A stretch of 33,106 nucleotides of DNA from Methanobacteriota archaeon. GTDB taxonomy: Archaea > Thermoplasmatota > Thermoplasmata > Methanomassiliicoccales > UBA472. The notes beneath the pieces were generated by a model, which did no database searches, had not been told where the DNA came from, and was given only the letters and a program-made list of their open reading frames with translations. Position numbers and translations under genes: made by a program. The stretch spans positions 1 through 33,106 of the forward strand of contig JAAYDU010000023.1 in the NCBI GenBank assembly GCA_012729095.1. The letters are read 5' to 3'. How positions within the stretch are numbered: position 1 is the stretch's first letter; each line of letters starts with the position of its first letter. Below are positions 8,231 to 15,147 of the stretch, one piece after another.

Positions 8231-8243
8231 ATATTATAAATAC
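8231..8243 (-). promoter_or_regulatory. TATA box for the 114-residue basic protein
   Basis: The sequence reads GTATTTATAATAT on the minus strand. Its centre is about 38 bases before the TTG start at 8199, predicting a transcript start near 8210 and a leader of about ten bases carrying the GGAG ribosome site. Confidence 0.5.
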
Positions 8244-8312
8244 TTTGCCAAAATATGAATAATTAGAGCTAAATAATAAAGCAATAAAAAATATTTGTGG
8301 CCAAGGACTGGC

Positions 8313-8783
8313 TCACTTCTTCTTTGAGGTTTTCTTGGCCGTGCCGGTCTTCGTGGAGGCCTTCTTCGCAGCGGGCTTTGCGCCGAGCTTCTCCTTCTCC
8401 GCGTCCTCCTTGGCCCATTCGGTGAACAGCTCGGTTATACCTTCCCTGGCGGTGGACCATGATGGAACCCCTCCGGTAAGCACTGCTATGTTCAGCGCCT
8501 CCATGATCTCTTCCCGGGTAGCGCCGCAGTTCTTGGCAACTTTGGCCTGGGGATAGATGCAGCCGTCGCACATGCGCACCGCCACGCAGGCCAGGGCGAT
8601 CAGCCTCTTGGTCTTGCGGTCCAGCGCGCCGTCGGTGTTGATGACCTTGTCCATGTCACGGATGATGACCGCCAATTGTGGGTGGTTGTTCTTGATGTGT
8701 TGCAGCGTCGGTGGAACGTAACCTCCCATCTGCTCGCCCAGCTCGTCTACGGCCTTCTTGGCCTTCATCTCGCAGTCGTTCAT
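8313..8783 (-). CDS. Carboxymuconolactone decarboxylase (AhpD-like) family protein with Lys/Ala-rich tail
   Basis: The 156-residue protein carries the all-helical CMD fold of AhpD-like peroxidase/disulfide-reductase proteins. The CxxC pair is Cys72-Cys75 in VRMCDGCIY, followed by the usual AxxxGATREEIMEAL segment. In classical AhpD the motif is CxxCxxxH; here the histidine position is Gln79, so the proton relay differs and activity may not be peroxidatic. Residues 134-156 form a Lys/Ala/Thr-rich tail (AAKKASTKTGTAKK and onward) that is not part of the domain and may bind nucleic acid or the membrane. The gene is probably monocistronic, with a weak TATA-like element at about 8799-8808. It may help thiol redox balance in an anaerobe, but the substrate is unknown. 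Confidence 0.85.
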   Translation of the reverse strand: MNDCEMKAKKAVDELGEQMGGYVPPTLQHIKNNHPQLAVIIRDMDKVINTDGALDRKTKRLIALACVAVRMCDGCIYPQAKVAKNCGATREEIMEALNIAVLTGGVPSWSTAREGITELFTEWAKEDAEKEKLGAKPAAKKASTKTGTAKKTSKKK

Positions 8784-8884
8784 TGTGATGAACTATGAAG
8801 CTTAATGGTTATTAGCCTTGTGCTGCTGGAGCGTTCTACAATAAACTAAGGGGTCTGGAAAAGGGTTTAGGAGCGTTCTCATCG

Positions 8885-9619
8885 TCACTTCAGGTCCAGC
8901 TCGGAACGGGGGTCGGGATGCTCGAAGATGCGGCACGGCGGCTGCTCCACGCTACCGGTCCTCAGCTTGGGATCCAGGCGCTCGCCGGTCACCATGTAAT
9001 AAACGTACTCGCCGATGTTGCAGGCGTGGTCGGCCACCCTCTCCATGTAGCGGGCGACAAGTATCAGGTCGATGCCGATGGTGATCTTCCGGGGGTCCTC
9101 CATCATGTACGTCAGGATCTCCCGGAATATGCTGTCGTAAAGGGCATCCACTGCATCGTCCCTCTCGTGCAGGTGCGACGCCTTCTCGGCGTCCCTCTGC
9201 AGGAACGAGTACACCGCGTCATCAACGATTCCGACCACGAGGCAGGACATGGTGCGCAGCGACTCGAAGCGCTTGAACGCTTTACCTTCCTCGAAATCGT
9301 CGATGAGTTCCGCGATGTCCGTCGCGTAGCGGCCGAAGCGGTTGAGGTCCTCCACCATCTTCAGGCAGGCGGATATCAGACGGAGATCGCCGGCCACCGG
9401 CGAATGCAGGGCGATGATGTCCAGGCAGTGCCGGTCGATCTGCTCGTTGAGCTGGTAGACGAGCTTGTCCAAGGCCCTGACCTCCTCGCGCAGGGAGAAG
9501 TCCATGTCGGTGATCATCTGCACCGACCTCTCGAAAGCTGTACGGGAGGCGTTGGCCATTTCGGTTATCTCCTTGCTCAGTTCCTCCATCTCGTGGTTGA
9601 ACGTGGTACGCGGCGTCAT
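8885..9619 (-). CDS. phoU: Phosphate transport system regulator PhoU
   Basis: PhoU is a cytoplasmic helical-bundle metalloprotein that restrains the Pst transporter and relays phosphate status. The 244-residue product has the two PhoU repeats, each a three-helix bundle. The first contains 'HSPVAGDLRLISACLKMVEDLNRFGRYATDIAEL' type signature and the second 'LILVARYMERVADHACNIGEYVYYMVTGE', both with the E/DxxxD metal-contact pattern. It is the last gene of the operon, its ATG overlapping the pstB stop by one base (TGATG), so it is translationally coupled. No PhoR/PhoB pair is present nearby. A second PhoU-type protein is encoded divergently at 13478-14485, so the two may have separate roles in transport inhibition and DNA binding. 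Confidence 0.95.
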   Translation of the reverse strand: MTPRTTFNHEMEELSKEITEMANASRTAFERSVQMITDMDFSLREEVRALDKLVYQLNEQIDRHCLDIIALHSPVAGDLRLISACLKMVEDLNRFGRYATDIAELIDDFEEGKAFKRFESLRTMSCLVVGIVDDAVYSFLQRDAEKASHLHERDDAVDALYDSIFREILTYMMEDPRKITIGIDLILVARYMERVADHACNIGEYVYYMVTGERLDPKLRTGSVEQPPCRIFEHPDPRSELDLK

Positions 9620-10410
9620 CAGCCCATCCTCCCGGTTATGTACTGCTCGGTTAGCTCCTTCTGCGGCCTCTCGAAGATCTGCTTGGTGTCACCCATCTCT
9701 ACCAGGTCGCCCAGGTAGAAGAAGGCCGTGCGGTCCGATATCCTCGCCGCCTGCTGCATGCTGTGCGTTACGATAACGACCGTGTAATCCTTCTTCAGGT
9801 CCACCAGCAGGTCCTCTATCTTCGCCGTGGCGATCGGATCGAGAGCGGAGCAGGGCTCGTCGAAGAGTATTATCTCAGGATTTACCGCTAGAGTCCGGGC
9901 GATGCACAGCCTCTGCTGCTGTCCGCCCGATAGTGACGTCCCGCTCTTGTCCAGGCGGTCCTTGACCTCGTCCCATAGGGCCGCCCTTTTCAATGAATGC
10001 TCGACGATCTCGTCCAGATCCTTCTTGGTGTGCTTGCGCCTACGCAACCTTCCGTCCGCCATTTCGGCGACCCCGTGCAAACGCGGCCCATACGCCACGT
10101 TCTCGTAGATGCTCTTGGGGAACGGGTTCGGCTTCTGGAATACCATGCCTATGCGCCGGCGGACGTTGACGACATCGATTTCATCATCGTTGATGTCCTC
10201 CCCGTCCACCATCACCTTCCCTTTCACCATGCAGCCGGGGATAAGGTCGTTCATGCGGTTGATGCAACGGATGAAAGTGGACTTGCCGCAGCCTGACGGG
10301 CCGATGACGGCGGTCACCCGGTTCATCTCGATGTCCATGCTCACGCCCTTGAGGGCGTGGTTCTTGTCGAAGTATACGTGAAGATCGTCTGTGCGAATAG
10401 CGGTCGTCAT
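9619..10410 (-). CDS. pstB: Phosphate ABC transporter ATP-binding protein PstB
   Basis: This ATPase powers high-affinity phosphate import. All ABC motifs are present in the 263 residues: Walker [10 protein letters not shown] (37-45), Q-loop VFQKPNPFP (Gln92), signature LSGGQQQRL (160-168), Walker B ILFDEP (181-186) and the switch histidine in VTHS (216). The '[16 protein letters not shown]' and CSALDP segments are specific for PstB. A short basic stretch ([10 protein letters not shown], 121-130) is an insertion relative to the shortest family members. Three bases separate its ATG from the pstA stop, and its own stop overlaps phoU, giving a tight operon. Confidence 0.97.
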   Translation of the reverse strand: MTTAIRTDDLHVYFDKNHALKGVSMDIEMNRVTAVIGPSGCGKSTFIRCINRMNDLIPGCMVKGKVMVDGEDINDDEIDVVNVRRRIGMVFQKPNPFPKSIYENVAYGPRLHGVAEMADGRLRRRKHTKKDLDEIVEHSLKRAALWDEVKDRLDKSGTSLSGGQQQRLCIARTLAVNPEIILFDEPCSALDPIATAKIEDLLVDLKKDYTVVIVTHSMQQAARISDRTAFFYLGDLVEMGDTKQIFERPQKELTEQYITGRMG

Positions 10411-10413
10411 TTG

Positions 10414-11271
10414 TTACCACCTGTACTTGTCGCGGTATCTTTTCCTAAGGACTATGGCTATGAGGTTCATCCCAAGCACCAGCAGCAACAGCACCAGTGC
10501 CGTGGCGTACTGTATCGGCCGGGTGGCCAGCAGGTCGGACGATTGCGTGGCCATGTAGAACACGTGATAGGGCAGGGCCATGAAGCTGTCGAAGAAGCTG
10601 TCCGGCAGGCGCTGCAGCGACATTGCCACGCCGGTGAGCATCAGCGGCGCCGTTTCGCCGGCGGCCCTGGAGACAGACAGTATTATGCCGGTGAATATGC
10701 CCGGAAGCGCGTACGGAAGCACGTGATGCCAGATGGTCTGCCATTTGGTGGCGCCAAGCGCGTACGACGCCTCTCGAACCGTGCTCGGCACCGCGGCTAT
10801 GGCCTCCCTGGCGGACGATATCATGAGCGGCAATGTCATAATGCTGAGCGTAAGGCCGGCCGAGATCAGGGAGAAACCGAGTCCGAGATAGGCTACGAAT
10901 ATCCCCAGGCCGAGCAGCCCGTAGACTATGGACGGAACGCCGGCCAGATTGTAGGCGGCCAGCTTGAACACCCGGCCCATCCAGGAGCTCTGCTCGTATT
11001 CCACCAGGTATACGGCGGACATGACGCCGATGGGGACGGATATCCCCAGCACGATGAGCATCAGGTAGAACGTGCCCACGATGGCCGGAAGTATACCGCC
11101 CTGCGTGTTGGCCCGGCGGGGCATCTCCGTGAGGAACTCGATGCTCAATCGTTCCAATCCGCCAGTGACTATGTACCCCAGCAGCACCACCAAGGCCAGG
11201 ACGACCAGCAGGGCGCATCCCCGGAACATTGTGAAGACCGCCACTTCGGTCGCCTTCCGGTTGAGCATCAT
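10414..11271 (-). CDS. pstA: Phosphate ABC transporter permease PstA
   Basis: This is one of the two membrane subunits of the phosphate importer. The 285-residue product has six predicted membrane helices and the cytoplasmic EAA loop (REASYALGATKWQTIWHHVLP) that docks onto PstB. The 'AAYNLAGVPSIVYGLLGLG' type segment is typical of PstA. The frame is open far upstream inside pstC, but ATG 11271 (or the adjacent ATG 11268) is chosen because it overlaps the pstC stop as TGATG and precedes the first helix. Order and overlap show co-translation with pstC and pstB. Confidence 0.95.
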   Translation of the reverse strand: MMLNRKATEVAVFTMFRGCALLVVLALVVLLGYIVTGGLERLSIEFLTEMPRRANTQGGILPAIVGTFYLMLIVLGISVPIGVMSAVYLVEYEQSSWMGRVFKLAAYNLAGVPSIVYGLLGLGIFVAYLGLGFSLISAGLTLSIMTLPLMISSAREAIAAVPSTVREASYALGATKWQTIWHHVLPYALPGIFTGIILSVSRAAGETAPLMLTGVAMSLQRLPDSFFDSFMALPYHVFYMATQSSDLLATRPIQYATALVLLLLVLGMNLIAIVLRKRYRDKYRW

Positions 11272-12197
11272 CAGTACTCCTCCCGGTAGCGCCTGGTCAC
11301 CCATTCGGCCAGGAAGTTGATGATGAAGGTGATGACGAACAGCACCAGCCCGACCAGGAACAGCACGTGATAGTGTTCGGAACCGAACTCCACCTCGCCG
11401 AAGTCTATGGCTATGGCCGCCGTCATCGTTTGCACCGATCGCAGGAGGTCGAAGTGCAGCGCGGTGGCGTTCCCGGTGGCCATGAGCACCGTCATCGTCT
11501 CGCCGACCGCCCTGCCGAAGGCCAGGACGATGGCGGCGACCACTCCCGACAGCGAAGCGGGAACGACCACGTGCCGGATGGTCTCCCACCGGGTAGCGCC
11601 CAGCGCCAGGGATGCCTCGCGAAGGCTGCAGGGCACCGCGTTCATAGCGTCCTCGGCCACGGTGACCATGATCGGGACCATCATCACCGCCAGCATTATC
11701 GCCCCGTTCAGGGCGTTCAATTTCGTCACGGGATCGAACACCACGGCTATCCATTCGGACAGGATGACCAGCGCGAAGAAGCCGAAGATGACCGAGGGAA
11801 TTCCGGCCAAGATCTCGATGGCCGGCTTGAATATCGCCTTAACGCGGGGGCTGGCCAGCTCCGCCAGCCAGATCGAGCACCCCAGCCCGACGGGTATGGC
11901 TATCAGCGCCGCGCCGAACGATACCATCAGGGTGCCGACGAAGAGCGGCAGTATCCCGTACAGCGGGTACATGGGGTGGGCGGGGTTCCACACCGTGCCG
12001 GTGAAGAAATCGATGATGTTTATGGAGGAGAACGCCGGCAGCGCGCCCAGAAGCAGCTCGCCGAACACGGCGGCCAACGCCACCACGGAGGACCATGTGG
12101 CCAGCCTCAGCGAAAGCTGTATCGCCTTCTCCCGGGGAGGCAGATGCTTGTTCTTGCGCAACCTGCGCCCTCCTTCCTTTCTCAACCTTAACGCCAC
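11271..12197 (-). CDS. pstC: Phosphate ABC transporter permease PstC
   Basis: This is the second membrane subunit of the Pst importer. The product has a basic cytoplasmic N terminus, about six membrane helices, the 'EILAGIPSVIFGFFALVIL' type segment and the EAA loop (LREASLALGATRWETIRHVV). Two GTG starts are possible. GTG 12206 (311 residues) lies only one base after the GGAG at 12208-12211. GTG 12197 (308 residues) lies ten bases from it, a workable spacing, so I prefer 12197. The gene follows pstS by about 71 bases that include a G-rich tract, the only real gap in the operon, so pstS may be expressed at a different level from pstCAB. Confidence 0.93.
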   Translation of the reverse strand: MALRLRKEGGRRLRKNKHLPPREKAIQLSLRLATWSSVVALAAVFGELLLGALPAFSSINIIDFFTGTVWNPAHPMYPLYGILPLFVGTLMVSFGAALIAIPVGLGCSIWLAELASPRVKAIFKPAIEILAGIPSVIFGFFALVILSEWIAVVFDPVTKLNALNGAIMLAVMMVPIMVTVAEDAMNAVPCSLREASLALGATRWETIRHVVVPASLSGVVAAIVLAFGRAVGETMTVLMATGNATALHFDLLRSVQTMTAAIAIDFGEVEFGSEHYHVLFLVGLVLFVITFIINFLAEWVTRRYREEY

Positions 12198-12234
12198 TCT
12201 ATCCACGCTCCTTTGGGTTTTGAAACGGTTTGAT

Positions 12235-12262
12235 GGGATTTGGGAAAAGGTTAGGGAAGGGG
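12235..12262 (+). promoter_or_regulatory. G-tract cluster between pstS and pstC
   Basis: Runs of G at 12235-12237, 12242-12244, 12254-12256 and 12259-12262 fit a four-tract quadruplex pattern on the plus strand, which is the template strand for pst transcription. The mRNA would carry the matching C-rich, unstructured segment. It may mark partial termination or processing after pstS; it could also be chance in a short gap. Confidence 0.3.
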
Positions 12263-12268
12263 TTTGGA

Positions 12269-13183
12269 TCAGCCCAGCTTGGCCCTCTCCTCGGCGATTA
12301 CCTCGGCCGAAAGGGGATAGAAGCCGACGTCCACCGCCACCTGCTGCCCCAGATCGGCGTCCAGTATCCAGCTCAGCCAGCGGCTGACCTGGTCCGTCGG
12401 GGTACCGTCGGTGTAGATGTAGAGGTACCTGGACAGGTCGTACTGGCCGGATTGAACGGCGTCGGCGTCCAGCGGCGAATAGGCCTCGGACGTCGAGTTC
12501 TTCTTCAGGTCCAGGACGTTGATGCCGGAAGCGGAGGCGTAACCGATGCCCACGTAACCTATTCCGCCCTCGTCGCCCTGCACCCCCGCCACGATAGCGG
12601 AGTTGCCGGAGAGCATGTTCATGTCCTGGGAGTAGTTCTCCTTCTGCAGGACGTGCTCCCAGAAGAACTCGTACGTGCCGGAGGTGGACTGGCGGCCATA
12701 GAGGGTGATGTCCTCGTTCGCACCGCCCACCTGGTTCCAGTTGGTTATGGTGCCGTTGTATATGCCGCGCAGCTGCTCGACGGTCAGGACGCCGATATCG
12801 TTCGAGGTGTGCACGATCACGGCGATGCCGTCTATGGCCACCTTGAACTCGACCGGGGTGAATCCCGCTGCCTGGGCGCTCTCTATCTCGCTCGACTTGA
12901 TCTGACGGGAGGCTTGCGCCACGTCCACCTGCCCGTTTATCAGGGCGGTGATGCCGGTGCTGCTTCCGCCGCCGGAGACCTCCACCTCAACGGCCGAGTT
13001 CTCGGCCATGTATTCCTCTGCCCATATCTGGCAGAGCTCAAGCAACGTATCGGACCCCTTCTGCACGATGACGCCGCCTTCGCCGTCGCCGTCATCGTCG
13101 CCCTGGAAGAGGAACACACCGACGGCGGCCACTATGATTATGGCCACTACGCCGATGACCAGGTACTTCATCTTGTTCTCCAT
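12269..13183 (-). CDS. pstS: Phosphate ABC transporter substrate-binding protein PstS
   Basis: This is the extracellular phosphate-binding component. The 304-residue product begins with a hydrophobic anchor (residues 6-23, YLVIGVVAIIIVAAVGVFLF) followed by an Asp/Gly-rich linker, so it is probably held by an uncleaved helix; there is no lipobox cysteine. The binding-protein core shows KGSDTLLEL, VSGGGSSTGI, DVAQASRQIK and YGRQSTSGTYEFF, the loops that contact phosphate in this family. The frame is open upstream, but ATG 13183 is chosen because AAAGGTGA lies just before it and the anchor follows. It is the first gene of pstSCAB-phoU, with a leader of roughly 136 bases from the predicted promoter. 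Confidence 0.95.
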   Translation of the reverse strand: MENKMKYLVIGVVAIIIVAAVGVFLFQGDDDGDGEGGVIVQKGSDTLLELCQIWAEEYMAENSAVEVEVSGGGSSTGITALINGQVDVAQASRQIKSSEIESAQAAGFTPVEFKVAIDGIAVIVHTSNDIGVLTVEQLRGIYNGTITNWNQVGGANEDITLYGRQSTSGTYEFFWEHVLQKENYSQDMNMLSGNSAIVAGVQGDEGGIGYVGIGYASASGINVLDLKKNSTSEAYSPLDADAVQSGQYDLSRYLYIYTDGTPTDQVSRWLSWILDADLGQQVAVDVGFYPLSAEVIAEERAKLG

Positions 13184-13319
13184 TCGTTCACCTTTGAAAT
13201 GTAAAGAAAGAACAGGGGGCCGCGGTCCAGTCATGCAGGACGAGAATAGGAGGATCGAGACGGCGTCTTACGCCGAGGTCCTTTCCTGTACCGGCAGGTC
13301 CTTTGTTCATTTTCTCCGG
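13184..13319 (-). promoter_or_regulatory. 5' leader of the pst operon with hairpin and direct repeats
   Basis: The predicted transcript start (near 13319) leaves about 136 untranslated bases. They include a perfect 6-bp hairpin with a three-base loop (CGGCGT at 13261-13266, ACGCCG at 13270-13275) and two exact copies of AGGTCCTTT (13276-13284 and 13296-13304; AAAGGACCT in the transcript) 20 bases apart. Regulation through this leader is possible but unproven. Confidence 0.4.
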
Positions 13320-13339
13320 AACGAGCTACCAAAAACGCC

Positions 13340-13440
13340 GTTTATATACATTGGCGAAATAGAATATATTCTTGTATTTTGTATATAGAATATGTATCAA
13401 TTAGAATTTTTAATATTTCTAGTAAGTTTTGTATATACAA
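13340..13440. promoter_or_regulatory. Divergent pst / AbrB-PhoU promoter region with repeated palindromes
   Basis: TTGTATATACAA at 13429-13440 is a perfect 12-bp palindrome and doubles as the TATA box for the regulator gene, predicting a start near 13460. An 11/12 copy lies exactly 50 bases away (13379-13390) and a weaker 9/12 copy (13340-13351) overlaps the minus-strand TATA box of the pst operon. A different perfect palindrome, AGAATATATTCT, is at 13361-13372. Sites coinciding with both TATA boxes suggest one regulator could switch both directions, the AbrB-PhoU protein being the obvious candidate. Confidence 0.55.
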
Positions 13441-13477
13441 TAACCACTTAAGTACGCTCGTGAAAAGGGATAGCGCC

Positions 13478-14485
13478 ATGAACACCGAGGTCCGCCGGGT
13501 TCAGAAGACCGGAGCGTCCACGTTGACCGTATCGCTGCCCAAAGACTGGGTCGATTCGTCCGGACTGAAGGCCGGGGACCAGGTCTCCATGGCCGTTCAG
13601 CTGGACGGGACGATACTGCTCGATACCAACATGGACCGCCGCAAGGAGACCCTGAAGAAGGAGATCTGGACGGATGTGGAGGAGAGCACGGAGCACCTCA
13701 CCCGCAAGCTGATAGGCGCTTATCTTGTCGGATACAACGTCATAGAGGTCCGCTCCAAGGGCCGCATGGAGCCGGATGCCAAGAGCGCCATCAGGGAGTT
13801 CTCGCGCCTGGCCATAGGCCCGGAGGTTGTGGAGGAGACAGCCAACAGCGTCCTCATGCACGACCTTTCGGACCCGGTGGAGCTGCCGCAGGAGAAGTGC
13901 GTCCGCCGCATGCATCTGATCGTGCGCACCATGCACGCTGACGCCATCGAGGCGCTGTGCGAGGAGGACAAGGGCCTGGCGGAGGACGTCATCGACCGCG
14001 ACACGGACGTGGACCGTTTGTACTGGATGGCGGTGAAGCAGAACACGCTCATCGCCAGGGACCGCAAGCTTGGGGACCGCATGGGCCTGGACATATTCGA
14101 GTCGAACGACCTGATGCTTGTCGCGCGCGGCATAGAGCGCATAGGCGATCACGCCGTACGAATATCCAGGAACGCCCTTTTGAGCGCGGAGGACGAGGAC
14201 AGGCTGCCCGAGGCCGGGGAGATAAGGAAGCTGAGCGCGGAGTCCATGCGCGTGCTGGAAATGGGAATGGACGCCCTTTTCCGGAAGGACGTGTCGGAGG
14301 CCAACCAGGTCATAGACGAAGGGCGGGACGTCGTCAAGCGCTGCGAGAAGCTCGGCCAGGGCGCCCGGATCAAGGACAGCCGGGAGGCCATAATCATCAA
14401 CATGGTCATGGACTCCATCATTCGCTCCACGATGTACGCCGTGGACATCGCCGAGATAGCGATAAACGGGGCGATGCGTCAGTGA
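13478..14485 (+). CDS. AbrB-PhoU phosphate-responsive transcriptional regulator
   Basis: The 335-residue product joins an N-terminal SpoVT/AbrB-type swapped-hairpin DNA-binding domain (residues 1-50, with STLTVSLPKDWV and GLKAGDQVSM) to a PhoU-like helical region. The latter includes 'LMLVARGIERIGDHAVRISRNALL' type signature near 210-235 and a closing IRSTMYAVDIAEIAING. Archaeal proteins of this architecture are thought to sense phosphate or metal through the PhoU bundle and bind DNA through AbrB. The frame is open upstream to 13379, but ATG 13478 has AAGGGA at a good distance and starts the AbrB domain. It is divergent from pstS and probably regulates it, and perhaps itself. Confident on domains, inferential on targets. 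Confidence 0.9.
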   Translation: MNTEVRRVQKTGASTLTVSLPKDWVDSSGLKAGDQVSMAVQLDGTILLDTNMDRRKETLKKEIWTDVEESTEHLTRKLIGAYLVGYNVIEVRSKGRMEPDAKSAIREFSRLAIGPEVVEETANSVLMHDLSDPVELPQEKCVRRMHLIVRTMHADAIEALCEEDKGLAEDVIDRDTDVDRLYWMAVKQNTLIARDRKLGDRMGLDIFESNDLMLVARGIERIGDHAVRISRNALLSAEDEDRLPEAGEIRKLSAESMRVLEMGMDALFRKDVSEANQVIDEGRDVVKRCEKLGQGARIKDSREAIIINMVMDSIIRSTMYAVDIAEIAINGAMRQ

Positions 14486-14536
14486 AGGTCCACCGGTCCT
14501 GTGATCGGGGATGATCGCTCTTTAAGCATCGACCCA

Positions 14537-14809
14537 CTATTTGTTCTGGGAGCTCTTCCATAACAGGTAAGCCAAAGCTGCCGTGCTCAGCCCAAGAATG
14601 AAACCAATGGTCAATGCGCCGTCGGCCTCGGAATCGGCCTTGTTCGGGATGTCGACTATGTTCTGCCGCTGAAGCTCCTCCCAGTCCAAGGCATCCGTTC
14701 CCTTGCGCACCAGGTACGACTGGACCTCCTTCAACTTGTTGTAATCCTCCTCTCTTAGGCGGACCGTCTTGTACCGCTGATCGGTAGGCTTTTCATCCTC
14801 TGCGTTCAT
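14537..14809 (-). CDS. Small tail-anchored protein with antitoxin-like N terminus
   Basis: A 90-residue protein (92 if GTG 14815 is used). Residues from about 13 to 45 (YKTVRLREEDYNKLKEVQSYL and onward) resemble the beta strand and helix of ribbon-helix-helix or VapB-like antitoxins, but this is only a resemblance. Residues 65-84 form one membrane helix (ALTIGFILGLSTAALAYLLW) ending in WKSSQNK, so the protein would be tail-anchored with its N terminus in the cytoplasm. ATG 14809 is preferred because GGTG lies at a workable distance. No toxin gene is next to it. It ends in TAG and converges with the AbrB-PhoU gene. Function unknown. Confidence 0.65.
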   Translation of the reverse strand: MNAEDEKPTDQRYKTVRLREEDYNKLKEVQSYLVRKGTDALDWEELQRQNIVDIPNKADSEADGALTIGFILGLSTAALAYLLWKSSQNK

Positions 14810-15120
14810 AATCACACCTGTGTAGTATATTGCATGCTATTGCAAAAGTAAATGTAATCATTACAATATGAATGTTGTGCATTTCTAACATCATCGAACC
14901 ATTCGGATCAAACAGTTCCCGATCTGACCATGGATCAGGGAAACGCCCACTCGCCTACGGTTCGAAACCGGATATTAATGGCATCATCTTCATATCCAGA
15001 TAAGAGACGATGGTCGGAGGGGGTTTATAATGAGGATGATGGGTGATTGCGCCCGAAACGGACCTGTTGAAACAGATATACTTACTGCATACATGAAAAG
15101 TATATAGTACATATCGAGTC
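14810..15120. other. Intergenic region upstream of abiE with promoter elements and a micro-ORF
   Basis: The region carries AT-rich elements upstream of the 90-residue protein, then mixed sequence without a protein gene of normal size. GGTTCGAAACC at 14959-14969 looks like a tRNA T-loop but no tRNA surrounds it. The right end holds a 25-codon open frame and the AGTATATAG TATA box (about 15099-15107) for abiEi. Confidence 0.45.
15030..15107 (+). CDS. Possible 25-residue micro-ORF
   Basis: ATG 15030 is preceded by GGAGGGGG at 15016-15023, one of the strongest ribosome-binding sites in the window. The peptide begins MRMMGDCARNGPVETD, has no recognisable domain, and stops with TAG inside the abiEi TATA box. 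It might be a small protein or leader peptide, or a chance match. Confidence 0.2.
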   Translation: MRMMGDCARNGPVETDILTAYMKSI

Positions 15121-15147
15121 ATAATATCCCAAAGAATAGGATATTAT
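15121..15147 (+). promoter_or_regulatory. Inverted repeat overlapping the abiEi start codon (likely operator)
   Basis: ATAATATCC (15121-15129) and GGATATTAT (15139-15147) are perfect 9-bp inverted arms nine bases apart. The right arm includes the first two bases of the antitoxin ATG, and the left arm lies at the transcript start predicted from the TATA box at about 15099-15107. AbiEi antitoxins are known to repress their own operon by binding inverted repeats, which this would suit. Confidence 0.55.

Noticed and set aside
12230-13204. Long plus-strand open frame opposite pstS
   Set aside because: It is an antisense shadow of pstS; the PstS motifs and operon position settle the strand.
14959-14969. 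GGTTCGAAACC resembling a tRNA T-arm
   Set aside because: Only three stem pairs form around the loop and no acceptor, D or anticodon arms are found at the right distances.
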